The notes below the pieces were generated by a model. The model saw only the letters and a program-made list of their open reading frames with translations, ran no database searches and was not told the origin of the DNA. Of a DNA stretch of 40,261 nt, positions 23,159 through 32,428 are shown one piece after another. This stretch comes from Desulfovibrio sp. (lineage in GTDB: Bacteria; Bacillota; Dethiobacteria; DTU022). Where the stretch lies: the NCBI GenBank assembly GCA_020060545.1, contig JAGUZX010000048.1:1-40261 (forward strand). The letters are read 5' to 3'. Both the position numbers and the translations under genes were made by a program. The stretch's first letter is position 1; each line of letters starts with the position of its first letter.

Positions 23159-25246
23159 GTGACACAGCAACAAAACAAGGCCTTTGCCCCGGACAATGCC
23201 GCTCCTCCCTGCCAGGCGGCCTGCCCGCTGCACCAGGATGTGCGCGATTATCTTCTGGCTATCGCCACAGGCAACTTTGACCGGGCGCTGGCCGTGATCA
23301 AAGAAACCAACCCGCTGCCCTCGATCTGCGGCACCATCTGCGCCCACCACTGCGAAGACAAATGCCGCCGCAACGACGTGGACAAACCGGTTTCCATCCG
23401 CGGGTTGAAACGCTTTGCCGTGGAGAAAGGTTCGGCCAAGGCGCCCCCCGCCGGCGCCGCCTCCGGGAACGCCGGCAAGGTGGCCGTGATCGGGGGCGGC
23501 CCCAGCGGCCTGACCGCTGCTTTCGATCTCGCCCGCCGGGGCTGCGCGGTTACCGTCTATGAACGCGAGCCCTTCATGGGCGGCGCCGTCCGCCATTATA
23601 TTCCCCTCTACCGCCTCCCCGACCCCGCCGTCGACCTGGACATCGCGGAGATCGCCGCCCAGGGGGTGGAATTGAAAACCGGCGTGGCGCTGGGGCGTGA
23701 CATCACCATTGCCCAACTGGAAAAAGAAGGTTTCCAGGCGATCCTGTTGGCCCTGGGGCTGCCGGTAAGCCGGGGTTTGAATATACCCGGGACGGACGGG
23801 AAAGGGATCATGTACGCCCTGCCCTTTCTCAAGCAGGTCAAACGCGAAGGCTTCAAGTTCGAGGGCCGCCCGACCGTGATCGTGATCGGCGGCGGCAACG
23901 TGGCCATGGACGTGGCCCGCTCCGCGGTGCGCTGCGGCGCGGGCAAGGTCAAGATTGTCTGCCTCGAATCCGATCGCGAGATGCCCGCTTTCTCGTGGGA
24001 AATCGAAGAGGCGAAGGAAGAGGGCGTGGAGTTCAACACCTCCTGGGGCCCCCATGCCGTTATCCGCGACAGCGGGCGGGTCACCGGCCTGGAAACGGTG
24101 GAGTGCACCTGCGTGTTTGACGAACAGGGGCGGTTCAACCCGACCCTGAATCAAGATTGCAAAAAGGTAGTGAGCGGCGATATCGTCATCTTCTCCATCG
24201 GCCAGGGAGGCGATCCCGAGCCGGTGCGCGGCGAGATCGAGATCGACGACCGCGGCCGCTTCGTTTTCAACAACCGGACCATGGCCACCAGCCGTCCCGG
24301 GGTCTTCGCCTGCGGCGAGGTGGTGATGGGCCCGGGGACCGCCGTGCAGTCCATGGCCAACGGCCGGCTGGCGGCGCAGGCCATCCTGCGTTACCTGGAA
24401 GGAGGCGCTTTTGACCGCGCCGACCTGGCCGAAGTGAAACCCCTGGAGAAGCTCGAACCGGCAGTGCTGGAAGCGGTCAAGCGGGTGCCGCGCCATGAGA
24501 TCCCGATGCTCGGCCCGGAAGAACGGGTCAGCCACTTCAACCAGGCCGAACTCGGCTTTGATACCGCCGCCGCCGTCTGCGAAGCCAGGCGCTGCCTGAC
24601 CTGCTTCGCCGGCGCCGAGCGGATCGACGAACTGTGCGCCAACTGCCTGACCTGCGTGCGGGTTTGCCCCTACCATGTCCCGGTGATTAACGATGAGGGC
24701 ACGGTAAGCATCCGCAGCGAGCAGTGTCAATCCTGCGGCCTCTGCCTCTCCATCTGCCCGGCTTACGCGATCAAATTCCGCTCCCCCTACGTGGAGAAGG
24801 CCGCCGCCGGGATCGAACCCGCCGTTGCCGGCCTGCTCGAGCGGGCGAGCGGCGAGCCGTTTGTCCTCGCCGTTACCTGCGGTTACGGCGGTTTCGCTTT
24901 ACCTGAGTTCCGTGAATTCAAGGCCGGCAACCTGGCCGTGGTCCGCTTCCCCTGCGTGGGGAAAGTCGACTCGCTCCACCTGTTGAAGGCCGTGGAGCTG
25001 GGGGTGGACGGGATCCTGGTCGTCGGCTGCAAGGATGATGATCATTTCGATTGTCCTTACAAGGAGGCCGGTTACTGGATCCCGAAACGGGTCGAGCATA
25101 CCCGGAAGCTGCTCTCTGAGGTGGGCCTGGGCGGCGAGCGGATTTTCTTTACCGAACTTGCCGGATCGGAGATTAACAAGTTCGGTGCGGTTCTGTCCGA
25201 AGCGGTCGGGCAGTTCAAGGAAGCGGGGCCCTCTCCGCTGCGTTAA
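23159..25246 (+). CDS. NfnB/GltD-like flavoprotein fused to 2[4Fe-4S] ferredoxin and MvhD domains
   Basis: A 695-residue soluble redox enzyme with four parts. Residues 15-90: N-terminal Fe-S domain as in glutamate synthase small subunit (cysteines 18, 22, 57, 61, 65, 69). Residues 107-420: FAD site GGGPSGL at about 112 and NAD(P)H site GGGNVAMD at about 245. Residues 490-540: two CxxCxxCxxxCP clusters. Residues 567-690: MvhD/FrhD-type domain with cysteines near 574, 599, 624 and 632. MvhD normally hands electrons between hydrogenase or formate dehydrogenase and heterodisulfide reductase. The fusion would link NAD(P)H to ferredoxin or Hdr partners. GTG 23159 has AAGGAG 8 bases upstream. No Hdr or hydrogenase gene is nearby. 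Confidence 0.88.
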   Translation: MTQQQNKAFAPDNAAPPCQAACPLHQDVRDYLLAIATGNFDRALAVIKETNPLPSICGTICAHHCEDKCRRNDVDKPVSIRGLKRFAVEKGSAKAPPAGAASGNAGKVAVIGGGPSGLTAAFDLARRGCAVTVYEREPFMGGAVRHYIPLYRLPDPAVDLDIAEIAAQGVELKTGVALGRDITIAQLEKEGFQAILLALGLPVSRGLNIPGTDGKGIMYALPFLKQVKREGFKFEGRPTVIVIGGGNVAMDVARSAVRCGAGKVKIVCLESDREMPAFSWEIEEAKEEGVEFNTSWGPHAVIRDSGRVTGLETVECTCVFDEQGRFNPTLNQDCKKVVSGDIVIFSIGQGGDPEPVRGEIEIDDRGRFVFNNRTMATSRPGVFACGEVVMGPGTAVQSMANGRLAAQAILRYLEGGAFDRADLAEVKPLEKLEPAVLEAVKRVPRHEIPMLGPEERVSHFNQAELGFDTAAAVCEARRCLTCFAGAERIDELCANCLTCVRVCPYHVPVINDEGTVSIRSEQCQSCGLCLSICPAYAIKFRSPYVEKAAAGIEPAVAGLLERASGEPFVLAVTCGYGGFALPEFREFKAGNLAVVRFPCVGKVDSLHLLKAVELGVDGILVVGCKDDDHFDCPYKEAGYWIPKRVEHTRKLLSEVGLGGERIFFTELAGSEINKFGAVLSEAVGQFKEAGPSPLR

Positions 25247-25253
25247 GACAATC

Positions 25254-25288
25254 AGGGGCAGGGCCCAGGGCCTGGTCCCTGTCCTTTT
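25254..25288 (+). terminator. Terminator of the flavoprotein-MvhD gene
   Basis: AGGGGCAGGG pairs with CCCTGTCCTT (two G-U pairs) around a CCCAGGGCCTGG loop, followed by TTTTC, eight bases after the stop codon. Confidence 0.75.
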
Positions 25289-25439
25289 CAAAGGACACCG
25301 CCGGCGACCGGTGCAGTTTTTCTACAGGCTTGAAAGCCCTTCTAACGGTAAGACATTGGCCGCATTGAAATGTAAGTTATTGACAATAATATTCATGATT
25401 ACCGGTTAAAGAAATTATTTTGGTCCCTGCAGGAATCTC

Positions 25440-25612
25440 CAGGAGGGTGTAGAATATAGTATAAATAAAAGCAACTATTTATTTTCTGCGAGGAGAGGAA
25501 CCATCCCGCCGATTTTGGAATACTGCAAAGAGGTATGTATCCAGGATTGCCTCGTCTCTAGCATCGGGATGAGGTTTTTATTATCTGGCCGCGGAATATG
25601 AAGGTGGTTTTT
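25440..25612 (+). promoter_or_regulatory. Structured leader with terminator-like hairpin before dnaG
   Basis: The stretch 25289-25612 has no gene. An AT-rich part (25450-25490) is followed by GC-rich sequence ending in CCTCGTC...GATGAGG plus TTTTTATTAT at 25550-25584, an intrinsic terminator only about 30 bases before the dnaG start. ATCCCG at 25503-25508 can pair with CGGGAT at 25565-25570, which would break the terminator stem, so a two-state attenuator is possible. A further hairpin GGAATAC/GTATGTATCC lies between. TTGACA at 25380-25385 may be a -35, but no good -10 follows. The leader could also be a short RNA of about 100 bases ending at that terminator. Confidence 0.5.
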
Positions 25613-27454
25613 TTGCCGCAAGGGATACCGGAACATATCATCGACGAAATCAGGCAGCGCTGCGACCTGGCCGCCCTGGTGGGGGAATATCTGACGCTGG
25701 AAAAAAGGGGCAAAAATTTACTGGGCCTCTGTCCTTTCCACAGTGAAAAAACCCCTTCGTTTACGGTATCACCGGACAAACAGCTGTTTCACTGTTTCGG
25801 GTGCGGCGCCTCCGGGAACGCGTTCAGCTTCATCATGAAATTGGAGAACCTCCCCTTCCCGGAGGCGGTGCGATTCCTGGCGAAACGAGCCGGCGTAGCG
25901 ATCCCGGAGCGAAAGGCCCCCTGTTCGGCGGAAGACAGCCTGAAAGAGCAGATCCTGGCGCTTAACCGGCTGGCGGCGCGCTATTACGCTTACCTGCTCC
26001 GAGAATCGCCCGGTGGAAAAAAAGCGGCCGAATATTTGCATGAAAGAGGAATTACCGGGGCTTCCAGCGAAATGTTTATGCTGGGCTATGCCCCACCGGG
26101 ATGGGAAAACTTCAGCCGGTTTGCCCAAAAAAAAGGTTTTTCGCCCGAACTGCTGCTGAAGGCGGGGCTGGCTTCCTCCCGGGGTGACGGGAGCTGTTAC
26201 GACCGCTTCCGGCACCGGATTATATTTCCGATCCTGGACCCCGGTGGAAGAGTAATCGGGTTTGGCGGCCGGGCCCTGGATGTAGGAGAGAAGGCCGGCC
26301 CGAAGTACCTGAACTCTCCGGAAACGAGCGTATTCGAAAAAGGCGCCGTCCTCTACGGGCTGCATCTCGCCCGGGAGCAAATCCGGCAGGAAAAAACAGC
26401 GGTGGTGATGGAAGGCTATACCGACGTCATTACGGCCCACCAGGCGGGCCTGCGAAACGCGGTGGCCTCCCTGGGAACGTCGCTCACGCAAGTTCAGGCG
26501 CGGTTGCTGCGCTCCCAGGCGGAAAAGGTGTACATCGCCTATGACGCCGACAGCGCCGGCGAGGCGGCCACCTGGCGGGGCCTGAAACTGCTGCGGGACG
26601 CCGGCTGCACGGTGCAGGTCCTCGACCTGCCGCCGGGGAGCGACCCCGACGATCTAATCCGGGAAGCCGGTGCGGGAGCCTTCCGGGAGCTGGCCAATCG
26701 CGCCAAACCGCTGGTGGAATACCAGCTGGGGCTGCTGAAAAGACGCTGCAACCCGGCCGTGGAGGAAGGCAGGCTCCGCTATATCGAAGAAGCTTTAGCG
26801 CTGCTCGGCGCCCTTTCCAGCCCGGTGGAACGGGATTTATACTTGAAAAGAATGGCGGAAGAGCTGGGCGTTTCGGAAGGGGCGCTGCGGGATGAAATCA
26901 AGCAGAAAAGGCAAAAAGGCGGCACCGGTCATAATCTGGCGTTAAAAGACCAAACTAATAATATTAGTCAGATAAAGGTAAACCCGGCGGAAAAAATGCT
27001 GGTGTCCCTGATGATCCTGGATCCGGAAACAGCCGTGCTGGTTAGCGGCTCCCTGGCGGCGGATGATTTTGAAAGCGAACCGGCGCGCCGGGCAGCCGGC
27101 GCCATTTTCACCCTGGCCGCCAGGGGTGAACCGATCAGCGGGGAAAGACTGATCAATCTTTTTGACGAACCGTCAATGCATGCCTTTATCGCCGGGGCGG
27201 CTACCGATCCCAGTTTACAAGACTTGCCCCCCGAAACAATGGAGCGCATGGTCAAAGATTGTATCAACAAAATTTGGCATACTAAACTGTCCCGGCAGCA
27301 GCAGCTGGGCCAGCAGAGGCTGCAGGAAAAAGACAGGCAAAAAAGCGGCCTGGATGAACAGGCCAGAAAATTACTACGGGAGCATCAACAAGTGATTACG
27401 AGAATTAAACGCAGTTCTTGCCGTTCCGGAGGAGGAGAGGAGTTCAATGGCTAA
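25613..27454 (+). CDS. dnaG: DNA primase
   Basis: About 613 residues; makes RNA primers for replication. The N-terminal CHC2 zinc ribbon is complete ([11 protein letters not shown], then [11 protein letters not shown]). The TOPRIM domain follows ([39 protein letters not shown]), and the C-terminal helical part contacts the DnaB helicase. ATG 25598 and TTG 25613 are candidate starts; AAGGTGG at 25601-25607 sits 5 bases from the TTG, and the resulting [14 protein letters not shown] matches primase N-termini, so I chose it. It overlaps rpoD by 8 bases, the classic macromolecular synthesis operon. Confidence 0.96.
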   Translation: MPQGIPEHIIDEIRQRCDLAALVGEYLTLEKRGKNLLGLCPFHSEKTPSFTVSPDKQLFHCFGCGASGNAFSFIMKLENLPFPEAVRFLAKRAGVAIPERKAPCSAEDSLKEQILALNRLAARYYAYLLRESPGGKKAAEYLHERGITGASSEMFMLGYAPPGWENFSRFAQKKGFSPELLLKAGLASSRGDGSCYDRFRHRIIFPILDPGGRVIGFGGRALDVGEKAGPKYLNSPETSVFEKGAVLYGLHLAREQIRQEKTAVVMEGYTDVITAHQAGLRNAVASLGTSLTQVQARLLRSQAEKVYIAYDADSAGEAATWRGLKLLRDAGCTVQVLDLPPGSDPDDLIREAGAGAFRELANRAKPLVEYQLGLLKRRCNPAVEEGRLRYIEEALALLGALSSPVERDLYLKRMAEELGVSEGALRDEIKQKRQKGGTGHNLALKDQTNNISQIKVNPAEKMLVSLMILDPETAVLVSGSLAADDFESEPARRAAGAIFTLAARGEPISGERLINLFDEPSMHAFIAGAATDPSLQDLPPETMERMVKDCINKIWHTKLSRQQQLGQQRLQEKDRQKSGLDEQARKLLREHQQVITRIKRSSCRSGGGEEFNG

Positions 27455-28559
27455 AGAAATAGAAAAAACTGTTTCTCTGGAAGATATCCAGCAGGACTTG
27501 CTTGATCGCAGCAAAAGCAAGGGTTCGATCACGTACAAAGAAATTATTGATACTCTTCAACCGTACGATCTTTCTGTTGATGCCCTGGATAATTTCTACG
27601 ACAAGCTGGCCCAGCACGGCATTGATATTGTCGACGAGACCATCATCGACGGCCAGGCCGCAGTGCCGGCCGAAGCGGATGAAGAAATAAAGGTCGAAGA
27701 CGAGGAAGACCTTTCATTGCCCGAAGGGGTGGCGATCAACGATCCGGTCCGCATGTACCTAAAGGAAATCGGGAAGATCCCGCTCCTTACCTCCGATGAA
27801 GAGGTGGAGCTGGCCCGCTCCATCGAAAACAACAGTGAAGATGCCCGCCGCCGGTTGGCCGAGGCCAACCTGCGCCTGGTGGTCAGCATCGCCAAGAAAT
27901 ACGTCGGCCGGGGGATGCTCTTCCTGGACCTGATCCAGGAAGGCAACCTGGGGCTGATCAAGGCGGTCGAAAAATTCGACTACCGCAAAGGGTATAAGTT
28001 CAGCACCTATGCCACCTGGTGGATCCGCCAGGCCATCACCAGGGCCATCGCCGACCAGGCCCGGACCATCCGCATCCCGGTGCACATGGTTGAAACGATT
28101 AACAAGCTGGTCCGGGTCTCCCGGCAGCTGGTACAGGAGCTGGGGCGCGAACCGCTGCCGGAAGAGATTGCCCGGGAAATGAACGTCAGCGAAGAGCGGG
28201 TCCGCGAGATTTTGAAGATCGCCCAGGAGCCCGTCTCCCTGGAGACGCCCATCGGCGAAGAGGACGACAGCCACCTCGGCGATTTCATCGAGGACCAGGA
28301 AGCCCAGGCCCCGGCGGAAGCCGCCGCCTTCGAACTGCTCAAGGAGCAGCTGGAGGATGTCCTCGACACCCTGACGCCGCGCGAGGAGAAGGTGCTGCGC
28401 CTGCGCTTCGGCCTGGACGACGGCCGCTCCCGCACCCTGGAAGAGGTGGGCCAGTATTTCGGCGTTACCCGCGAGCGGATCCGCCAGATCGAGGCCAAAG
28501 CCCTGCGCAAGCTGCGCCATCCCATGCGCAGCAAGCGCCTCAAGGACTACCTCGAGTAA
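27447..28559 (+). CDS. rpoD: Housekeeping RNA polymerase sigma factor SigA (RpoD)
   Basis: A 370-residue primary sigma factor of Gram-positive length. Region 1.1 is present (residues about 1-85). Region 1.2 follows ([15 protein letters not shown]), then 2 ([47 protein letters not shown]), 3 ([15 protein letters not shown]) and 4 ([19 protein letters not shown], then [21 protein letters not shown]). GGAGGAGGAGAGG directly precedes the ATG, a very strong ribosome site. The start overlaps the dnaG stop. It directs transcription of most genes here, including the T-box and tRNA promoters. Confidence 0.98.
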   Translation: MAKEIEKTVSLEDIQQDLLDRSKSKGSITYKEIIDTLQPYDLSVDALDNFYDKLAQHGIDIVDETIIDGQAAVPAEADEEIKVEDEEDLSLPEGVAINDPVRMYLKEIGKIPLLTSDEEVELARSIENNSEDARRRLAEANLRLVVSIAKKYVGRGMLFLDLIQEGNLGLIKAVEKFDYRKGYKFSTYATWWIRQAITRAIADQARTIRIPVHMVETINKLVRVSRQLVQELGREPLPEEIAREMNVSEERVREILKIAQEPVSLETPIGEEDDSHLGDFIEDQEAQAPAEAAAFELLKEQLEDVLDTLTPREEKVLRLRFGLDDGRSRTLEEVGQYFGVTRERIRQIEAKALRKLRHPMRSKRLKDYLE

Positions 28560-28560
28560 A

Positions 28561-28663
28561 CAAGAAGCACGAAGCAGGAAACAAGAAGCAGGATATTTAA
28601 AATGCAAGATCGTCTAGCCTCGATAGTTTCTCCTGCTTCCTGAATCTTGTATCTTGCTTCTTG
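28561..28663. repeat. Imperfect long inverted repeat downstream of rpoD
   Basis: CAAGAAGCACGAAGCAGGAAA...AAGAAGCAGGA (28561-28593) faces TCCTGCTTCCTGAATCTTG...GCTTCTTG (28631-28663); the arms pair over most of about 33 bases. The arms themselves are made of repeated A-AGAAGCA-GGA words. The element begins one base after the rpoD stop and could double as an operon terminator, though no U-tract follows. A partial GTAGGGGCGAAAGCC stretch adjoins it. Confidence 0.7.
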
Positions 28664-28802
28664 CGCGTAGGGGCGAAAGCCGGGCCGCGCCCGCTTTTTA
28701 TCACCTTCTACAGGGTGAAATCCGGGAATCACCTCCTGGACGGTTAAAGGGGCAGGCATGTCTACCCTTGGCGTTACCCTGAATTATCGTTGGAAAATAA
28801 TG

Positions 28803-28828
28803 TACGGGCGACGCATGCGTCGCCCGTA
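28803..28828. repeat. Perfect 26-bp palindrome of the GGGCGACGCAT family
   Basis: TACGGGCGACGCA and its exact complement form a perfect palindrome centred on GCATGC. The arm matches the left arm of the element before glyQ (GGGGCGACGCAT at 13505-13516). The remaining parts of 28664-28917 show no gene. Confidence 0.8.
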
Positions 28829-28917
28829 GCCCTCTCCCGGGCGAAATTAAACTGGATTATTAAAAACAACCGCAGCGGGCAACCTAAATATTAGCCGACG
28901 GTGCGTGCAAGTAACCC

Positions 28918-28946
28918 TTGACTGGCTGAACCGCATTCAGTATAAT
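28918..28946 (+). promoter_or_regulatory. Sigma-A promoter of tRNA-Asn
   Basis: TTGACT at 28918-28923, an exact 17-base spacer, and a perfect TATAAT at 28941-28946 lie 18 bases before the tRNA gene. This is the clearest vegetative promoter in the window. Confidence 0.9.
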
Positions 28947-28964
28947 GAATATTGCCGATAAGGT

Positions 28965-29039
28965 TCCTCAGTAGCTCAATGGCAGAGCGGCCGGCTGTTA
29001 ACCGGTAGGTTGCAGGTTCGAGTCCTGCCTGGGGAGCCA
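28965..29039 (+). tRNA. tRNA-Asn (anticodon GTT), CCA encoded
   Basis: The cloverleaf folds throughout: acceptor arms TCCTCAG and CTGGGGA with one G-U pair; D-arm AGCTCAATGGCAGAGC; anticodon stem CCGGC/ACCGG region with loop CTGTTAA giving anticodon GTT; T-arm GCAGGTTCGAGTCCTGC; discriminator G and encoded CCA. It is a single-gene unit with its own promoter. Confidence 0.97.
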
Positions 29040-29097
29040 ATTTATTTTGTACATTTAACCTGACACTCGGTGACGGGACAACTATGGCGACCTGCAT

Positions 29098-29148
29098 AAA
29101 GGGCGAGGTCTGCCTTGCCCTGCATCTTCGGACCGTATGCCCTTTTTT
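29098..29148 (+). terminator. Probable terminator after tRNA-Asn
   Basis: AAAGGGC...GCCCTTTTTT with an inner GGTC/GACC pairing forms a long interrupted stem ending in a run of six T. It lies 60-110 bases past the tRNA and before the ABC genes. Confidence 0.6.
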
Positions 29149-29258
29149 AACGGAAGACACTAGCGGCTGGGTTGAGTGACAAAATGGCCCCGGCCCCTTG
29201 TCACCTGCGGTCCAGGGTGATGCCGCTGGGGACGGGAGCGAAAGGTGGCGAGGCACAG

Positions 29259-30188
29259 GTGAGCGTTTCTTCGGATGAGAGTATCGTTGTTTCCGGCCTC
29301 TGGAAAAGCTATGGTGCGGTGAAGGCGGTGGCCGGGGTTGACTTTACCGTGCAAAGCGGCGAGGTGTTCGGGATGCTCGGGCCCAACGGGGCCGGCAAGA
29401 GCACCACCGTGGAGATCCTGGCCGGCCTGCGCCGTCGCGACGCGGGGCAGGTAAAGGTCCTGGGCATGGACCCGGGGGTCGACGCCGCTCAGTTGAAATC
29501 GAGGATCGGCATGCAGCTGCAGAGCGTGTCGCTCTACCCGCGGCTCAAGGTGCTGGAGGTCCTCAGGCTGTTCGCCAGCTTTTACAGCCGCCCCCTGGAT
29601 CCGCTCGCCGTGCTGGACCGTGTCGACCTCCGGGAGAAGGCCGGCGCCCTGACGAACCAGTTGTCGGGCGGGCAGGCCCAGCGCCTGGCCATCGCCCTCG
29701 CCATGATCGGCGACGGAGAGATGCTGTTCCTCGACGAACCGACAACCGGGCTTGACCCCCAGGCCAGGCGGATGCTCTGGGAGGTAATCCTTGATCTGAA
29801 GCAGGCAGGCAAGACCGTTGTACTCACCACTCACTACATGGAAGAAGCCGAACGCCTCTGCGACCGGGTGGCCGTGATCGACTACGGCCGCATCATCGCC
29901 CTCGGGAGCCCGCGGGAGCTGGTGGCGCAGCATTTCCGGGAACAGGCGGTCGAGTTCGAAGCCCCCGGCTTTTCCGGCGAGGCGGCGCTCGGGGAGATAC
30001 CCGGGATCAGCCGGGTCGAACGCGACGGCGATACGATTACCCTTTATACGGACCAGGTAAGCCAGACCGTGGAGGCTCTCCTGGCCCTGGCCGGGTCAAA
30101 CGGCATGGCGGTACGGGATTTCATGGTGCGGCGTGCCACCCTGGAGGACGTTTTTCTCCGGCTCACCGGGAGGAGGATCAGGGAATGA
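29259..30188 (+). CDS. ABC-2 type exporter ATP-binding protein
   Basis: About 309 residues. Walker A GPNGAGKST, the signature LSGGQAQRLAIALAM, Walker B MLFLDEPTTGLDPQARR and the switch histidine in VVLTTHYMEEAERLCD are all present, so the ATPase should be active. The C-terminal about 80 residues are the regulatory tail seen in drug and lipid exporters of the DrrA/CcmA-like class. The frame opens upstream at TTG 29172, but GTG 29259, with AAAGGTGG and GAGG before it, gives the usual length. Its TGA overlaps the ATG of the permease gene. Substrate is unknown. Confidence 0.93.
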   Translation: MSVSSDESIVVSGLWKSYGAVKAVAGVDFTVQSGEVFGMLGPNGAGKSTTVEILAGLRRRDAGQVKVLGMDPGVDAAQLKSRIGMQLQSVSLYPRLKVLEVLRLFASFYSRPLDPLAVLDRVDLREKAGALTNQLSGGQAQRLAIALAMIGDGEMLFLDEPTTGLDPQARRMLWEVILDLKQAGKTVVLTTHYMEEAERLCDRVAVIDYGRIIALGSPRELVAQHFREQAVEFEAPGFSGEAALGEIPGISRVERDGDTITLYTDQVSQTVEALLALAGSNGMAVRDFMVRRATLEDVFLRLTGRRIRE

Positions 30189-31267
30189 AAACCTACATCG
30201 AGCTGGTCAAGGCCAACGCCAAAAACCTGTTCCGGGATCGCATGACCCTCTTTTGGTTCCTCGCCTTTCCCGTGTTGTTCATTTTGCTTTTCGGGACTAT
30301 CTTCTCCAACGAGATGACCGTATCCGCTTTCCCGATCGGCCTTGTAGCGGACGGCGGCGAGGTGGCCCATGCCCTTGCCTCGACCCTCGGCCAAACCGGG
30401 GCTTTTACCGTCCAGACCGGTTCCGAGGAGGATGAGATGGAGGCGCTGCGGGCGGGCGACCGGCGGCTGGTGATTGTCCTCCCTCCGGGGACCGATGCGC
30501 TCCTGGCCCGGGGGCAGCAGGTCGACGTGATTTTCTACTACGATCAACAGCACCAGGCGGTGAACCAGGTTCTCATCTCCTCGATCAGCGAGGTCCTCCA
30601 GGAGATGGAGCGGGCGATGACCGGAAGGCCGCGGATATTTGCCATCCGTTCCGAGTCCGTCCAGGCTTCCGACCTCAGGAGTATTGACTTCCTGCTCCCC
30701 GGCGTTCTGGCCATGGCCCTGATGCAGCTCGGCCTGTTCGGGTCGCTGCAGTTCGTGGGCTTGCGGGAACGCAAGATCCTGAGGCAGCTGAACGTGACGC
30801 CGCTGCCGCGAAGCCTCCTCATCGCGAGCGAGGTCACGGTCCGCCTGTTCATGGCCCTGGTCCAGGCCATGCTGATCCTGGTCATCGGCCGCCTCGTTTT
30901 CAATGTCCAAGTGGCGGGCAGCTGGCCGGTGCTGATCGGCCTCGTGCTCTTGGGCGCGGCGGTGTTCGTCAGCCTCGGCTACATGCTGGTTTCCTTCGTC
31001 AAGTCCGAAGAGAGCGGCCAGGGGGTTATTCAGCTGGTCCAGTTCCCAATGATGTTTCTCTCCGGCATCTTCTTCCCCGTCGAGGTGATGCCGGTGTTTC
31101 TCAAGCCGATCATGAAAGCGATTCCCCTCACCTACCTGGCCGACCTGCTGCGCCAGGAGGTGACCGGTTGGGCGCCGCTCAATACCCCGGCTACCAACCT
31201 GTTGGTCCTGGGCGGATGGCTGGTCGTCTCCCTGGTGCTCGGGATCCGGTTTTTTCGATGGGAATAA
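30185..31267 (+). CDS. ABC-2 type exporter permease
   Basis: A 360-residue membrane protein. One helix near the N-terminus (about residues 19-41) is followed by a large outside loop of about 130 residues and then about five helices (about 165-358) with the family pattern LLPGVLAMALMQLGLFGS and PMMFLSGIFFPVEVMP. This is the ABC2_membrane_3 layout. Coupled by ATGA to the ATPase gene, with GGAGGA upstream, so they form one exporter. Such pairs commonly export drugs, lipids or polysaccharides; nothing here identifies the substrate. Confidence 0.92.
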   Translation: MKTYIELVKANAKNLFRDRMTLFWFLAFPVLFILLFGTIFSNEMTVSAFPIGLVADGGEVAHALASTLGQTGAFTVQTGSEEDEMEALRAGDRRLVIVLPPGTDALLARGQQVDVIFYYDQQHQAVNQVLISSISEVLQEMERAMTGRPRIFAIRSESVQASDLRSIDFLLPGVLAMALMQLGLFGSLQFVGLRERKILRQLNVTPLPRSLLIASEVTVRLFMALVQAMLILVIGRLVFNVQVAGSWPVLIGLVLLGAAVFVSLGYMLVSFVKSEESGQGVIQLVQFPMMFLSGIFFPVEVMPVFLKPIMKAIPLTYLADLLRQEVTGWAPLNTPATNLLVLGGWLVVSLVLGIRFFRWE

Positions 31268-31409
31268 ACCAGGGGGATCAGGATGGTAGCGGCGACTGCT
31301 ATGACCCTCGGCTGTCCGGCATTCTCATCTATAAACAGGAATTAATACCATATTACAGTATGATCCATCGGAGTGCGGCGTATTTGTGCAAAAAGAGGAG
31401 AATGGGAGT

Positions 31410-32300
31410 TTGCGGATAAAACAAGCCCTTAAAGCAGTGGTTGTAGTGGTTGGAGTAATCATCGGAGGGTTGGTGTTCCTGCTCGCGGGCAATAATTTAA
31501 TAAAGGTATCCCGCTATGAAGTCGTGCTGGAAGGGCTTTCCGAAGAGATGGACGGTCTCAGGATCGTGCATATCAGCGACATTCACGGAAAGGAATTCGG
31601 ATTGAACAACAGGCGCCTGGCCCGGGTGATCGAAGGGGAAAACCCGGACTTTATTTTTGTATCCGGTGATATGATCGACTCCCGGGACGATGACGGAAGC
31701 GCGTTCATCGATTTGCTTCACCAACTGGCAGGCCGTTATCCTATCTACTGCTCGCTGGGCAACCATGAGCAAATCGTGGATATAACAGAAACGGAACTTT
31801 ACAACGACTTTGCGCGGCGGGTTCGCGAAGCCGGATGCATCTTGCTTGACAACGAAAGAGTAGAGATAAGTAGAGGCGGTACACCGATCGCCGTTTACGG
31901 GTTTACCTCGATGCTTTACCATTATACCGGCAGCAACACAGCCGAATGGGAAGGCGCGGCACTGGGAGCGGACTTTATCGAAGAGAAATTAGGCCGGCCT
32001 GCGGAAGGTGAAATTGCCGTTTTACTGGCTCACAACCCCAAATATTTTCGAGAGTACGCCAGGTGGGGCGCCGATCTTATTTTCGCGGGCCACGTCCATG
32101 GCGGGGTGGTACGGTTGCCTTTTGCCGGAGGTATCTTTTCGCCAGATCTCACCTTTTTCCCGGAATACAGCGCCGGCTTATACACCCTCGGAACGGCAAA
32201 AATGCATGTCAGTACGGGCCTCGGCAATTCGGTGGTTCCTTTCCGCCTCTTTAACCGGCCCGAGGTGTCGTTAATTGTGCTAAAATCTAGGCATCTTTAG
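31410..32300 (+). CDS. Membrane-anchored calcineurin-like metallophosphoesterase
   Basis: About 296 residues. An N-terminal helix (LKAVVVVVGVIIGGLVFLLAG) anchors the protein; the rest is a metallophosphoesterase with all metal motifs: HISDIHG, VSGDMIDSR, GNHE, LLAHNP and GHVHGG. Relatives of the YkuE type act on the outer face of the membrane, some on UDP- or lipid-linked substrates. TTG 31410 has AGGAG nine bases upstream, better than GTG 31386. The gene has no operon partners: the 142 bases before it hold no gene. Confidence 0.88.
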   Translation: MRIKQALKAVVVVVGVIIGGLVFLLAGNNLIKVSRYEVVLEGLSEEMDGLRIVHISDIHGKEFGLNNRRLARVIEGENPDFIFVSGDMIDSRDDDGSAFIDLLHQLAGRYPIYCSLGNHEQIVDITETELYNDFARRVREAGCILLDNERVEISRGGTPIAVYGFTSMLYHYTGSNTAEWEGAALGADFIEEKLGRPAEGEIAVLLAHNPKYFREYARWGADLIFAGHVHGGVVRLPFAGGIFSPDLTFFPEYSAGLYTLGTAKMHVSTGLGNSVVPFRLFNRPEVSLIVLKSRHL

Positions 32301-32309
32301 ATTAGCCAA

Positions 32310-32356
32310 GGAAGCAAGGCTAGAGTGGGGAAGCTGCAACCCGTCCCCTTGCTTCC
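32310..32356 (+). other. Hairpin after the metallophosphoesterase gene
   Basis: GGAAGCAAGG and CCTTGCTTCC pair as a perfect 10-bp stem around a 27-base loop. No U-run follows directly, so a terminator role is uncertain. The words resemble the repeat after rpoD. Confidence 0.45.
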
Positions 32357-32428
32357 CAATTTATGTTCATAAAAAAGGAAATTGCACATTTTTTGCCGAA
32401 GAAGTTTAATAAGAGGTGATTTTCCATT

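Noticed and set aside
22685-24730. A 681-codon open frame on the minus strand opposite the flavoprotein-MvhD gene
   Set aside because: It is a by-product of GC-rich codon usage on the other strand. It has no RBS, no recognisable domain, and the plus-strand protein has complete cofactor motifs.
25440-25580. A 6S RNA before dnaG
   Set aside because: The stretch is structured and ends in a terminator, but I could not find the long closing stem and central bubble expected of 6S RNA; it is kept only as a leader of unknown type.
32310-32356. A firm terminator after the metallophosphoesterase gene
   Set aside because: The 10-bp stem is good, but the loop is 27 bases and no U-run follows; recorded only as a hairpin.
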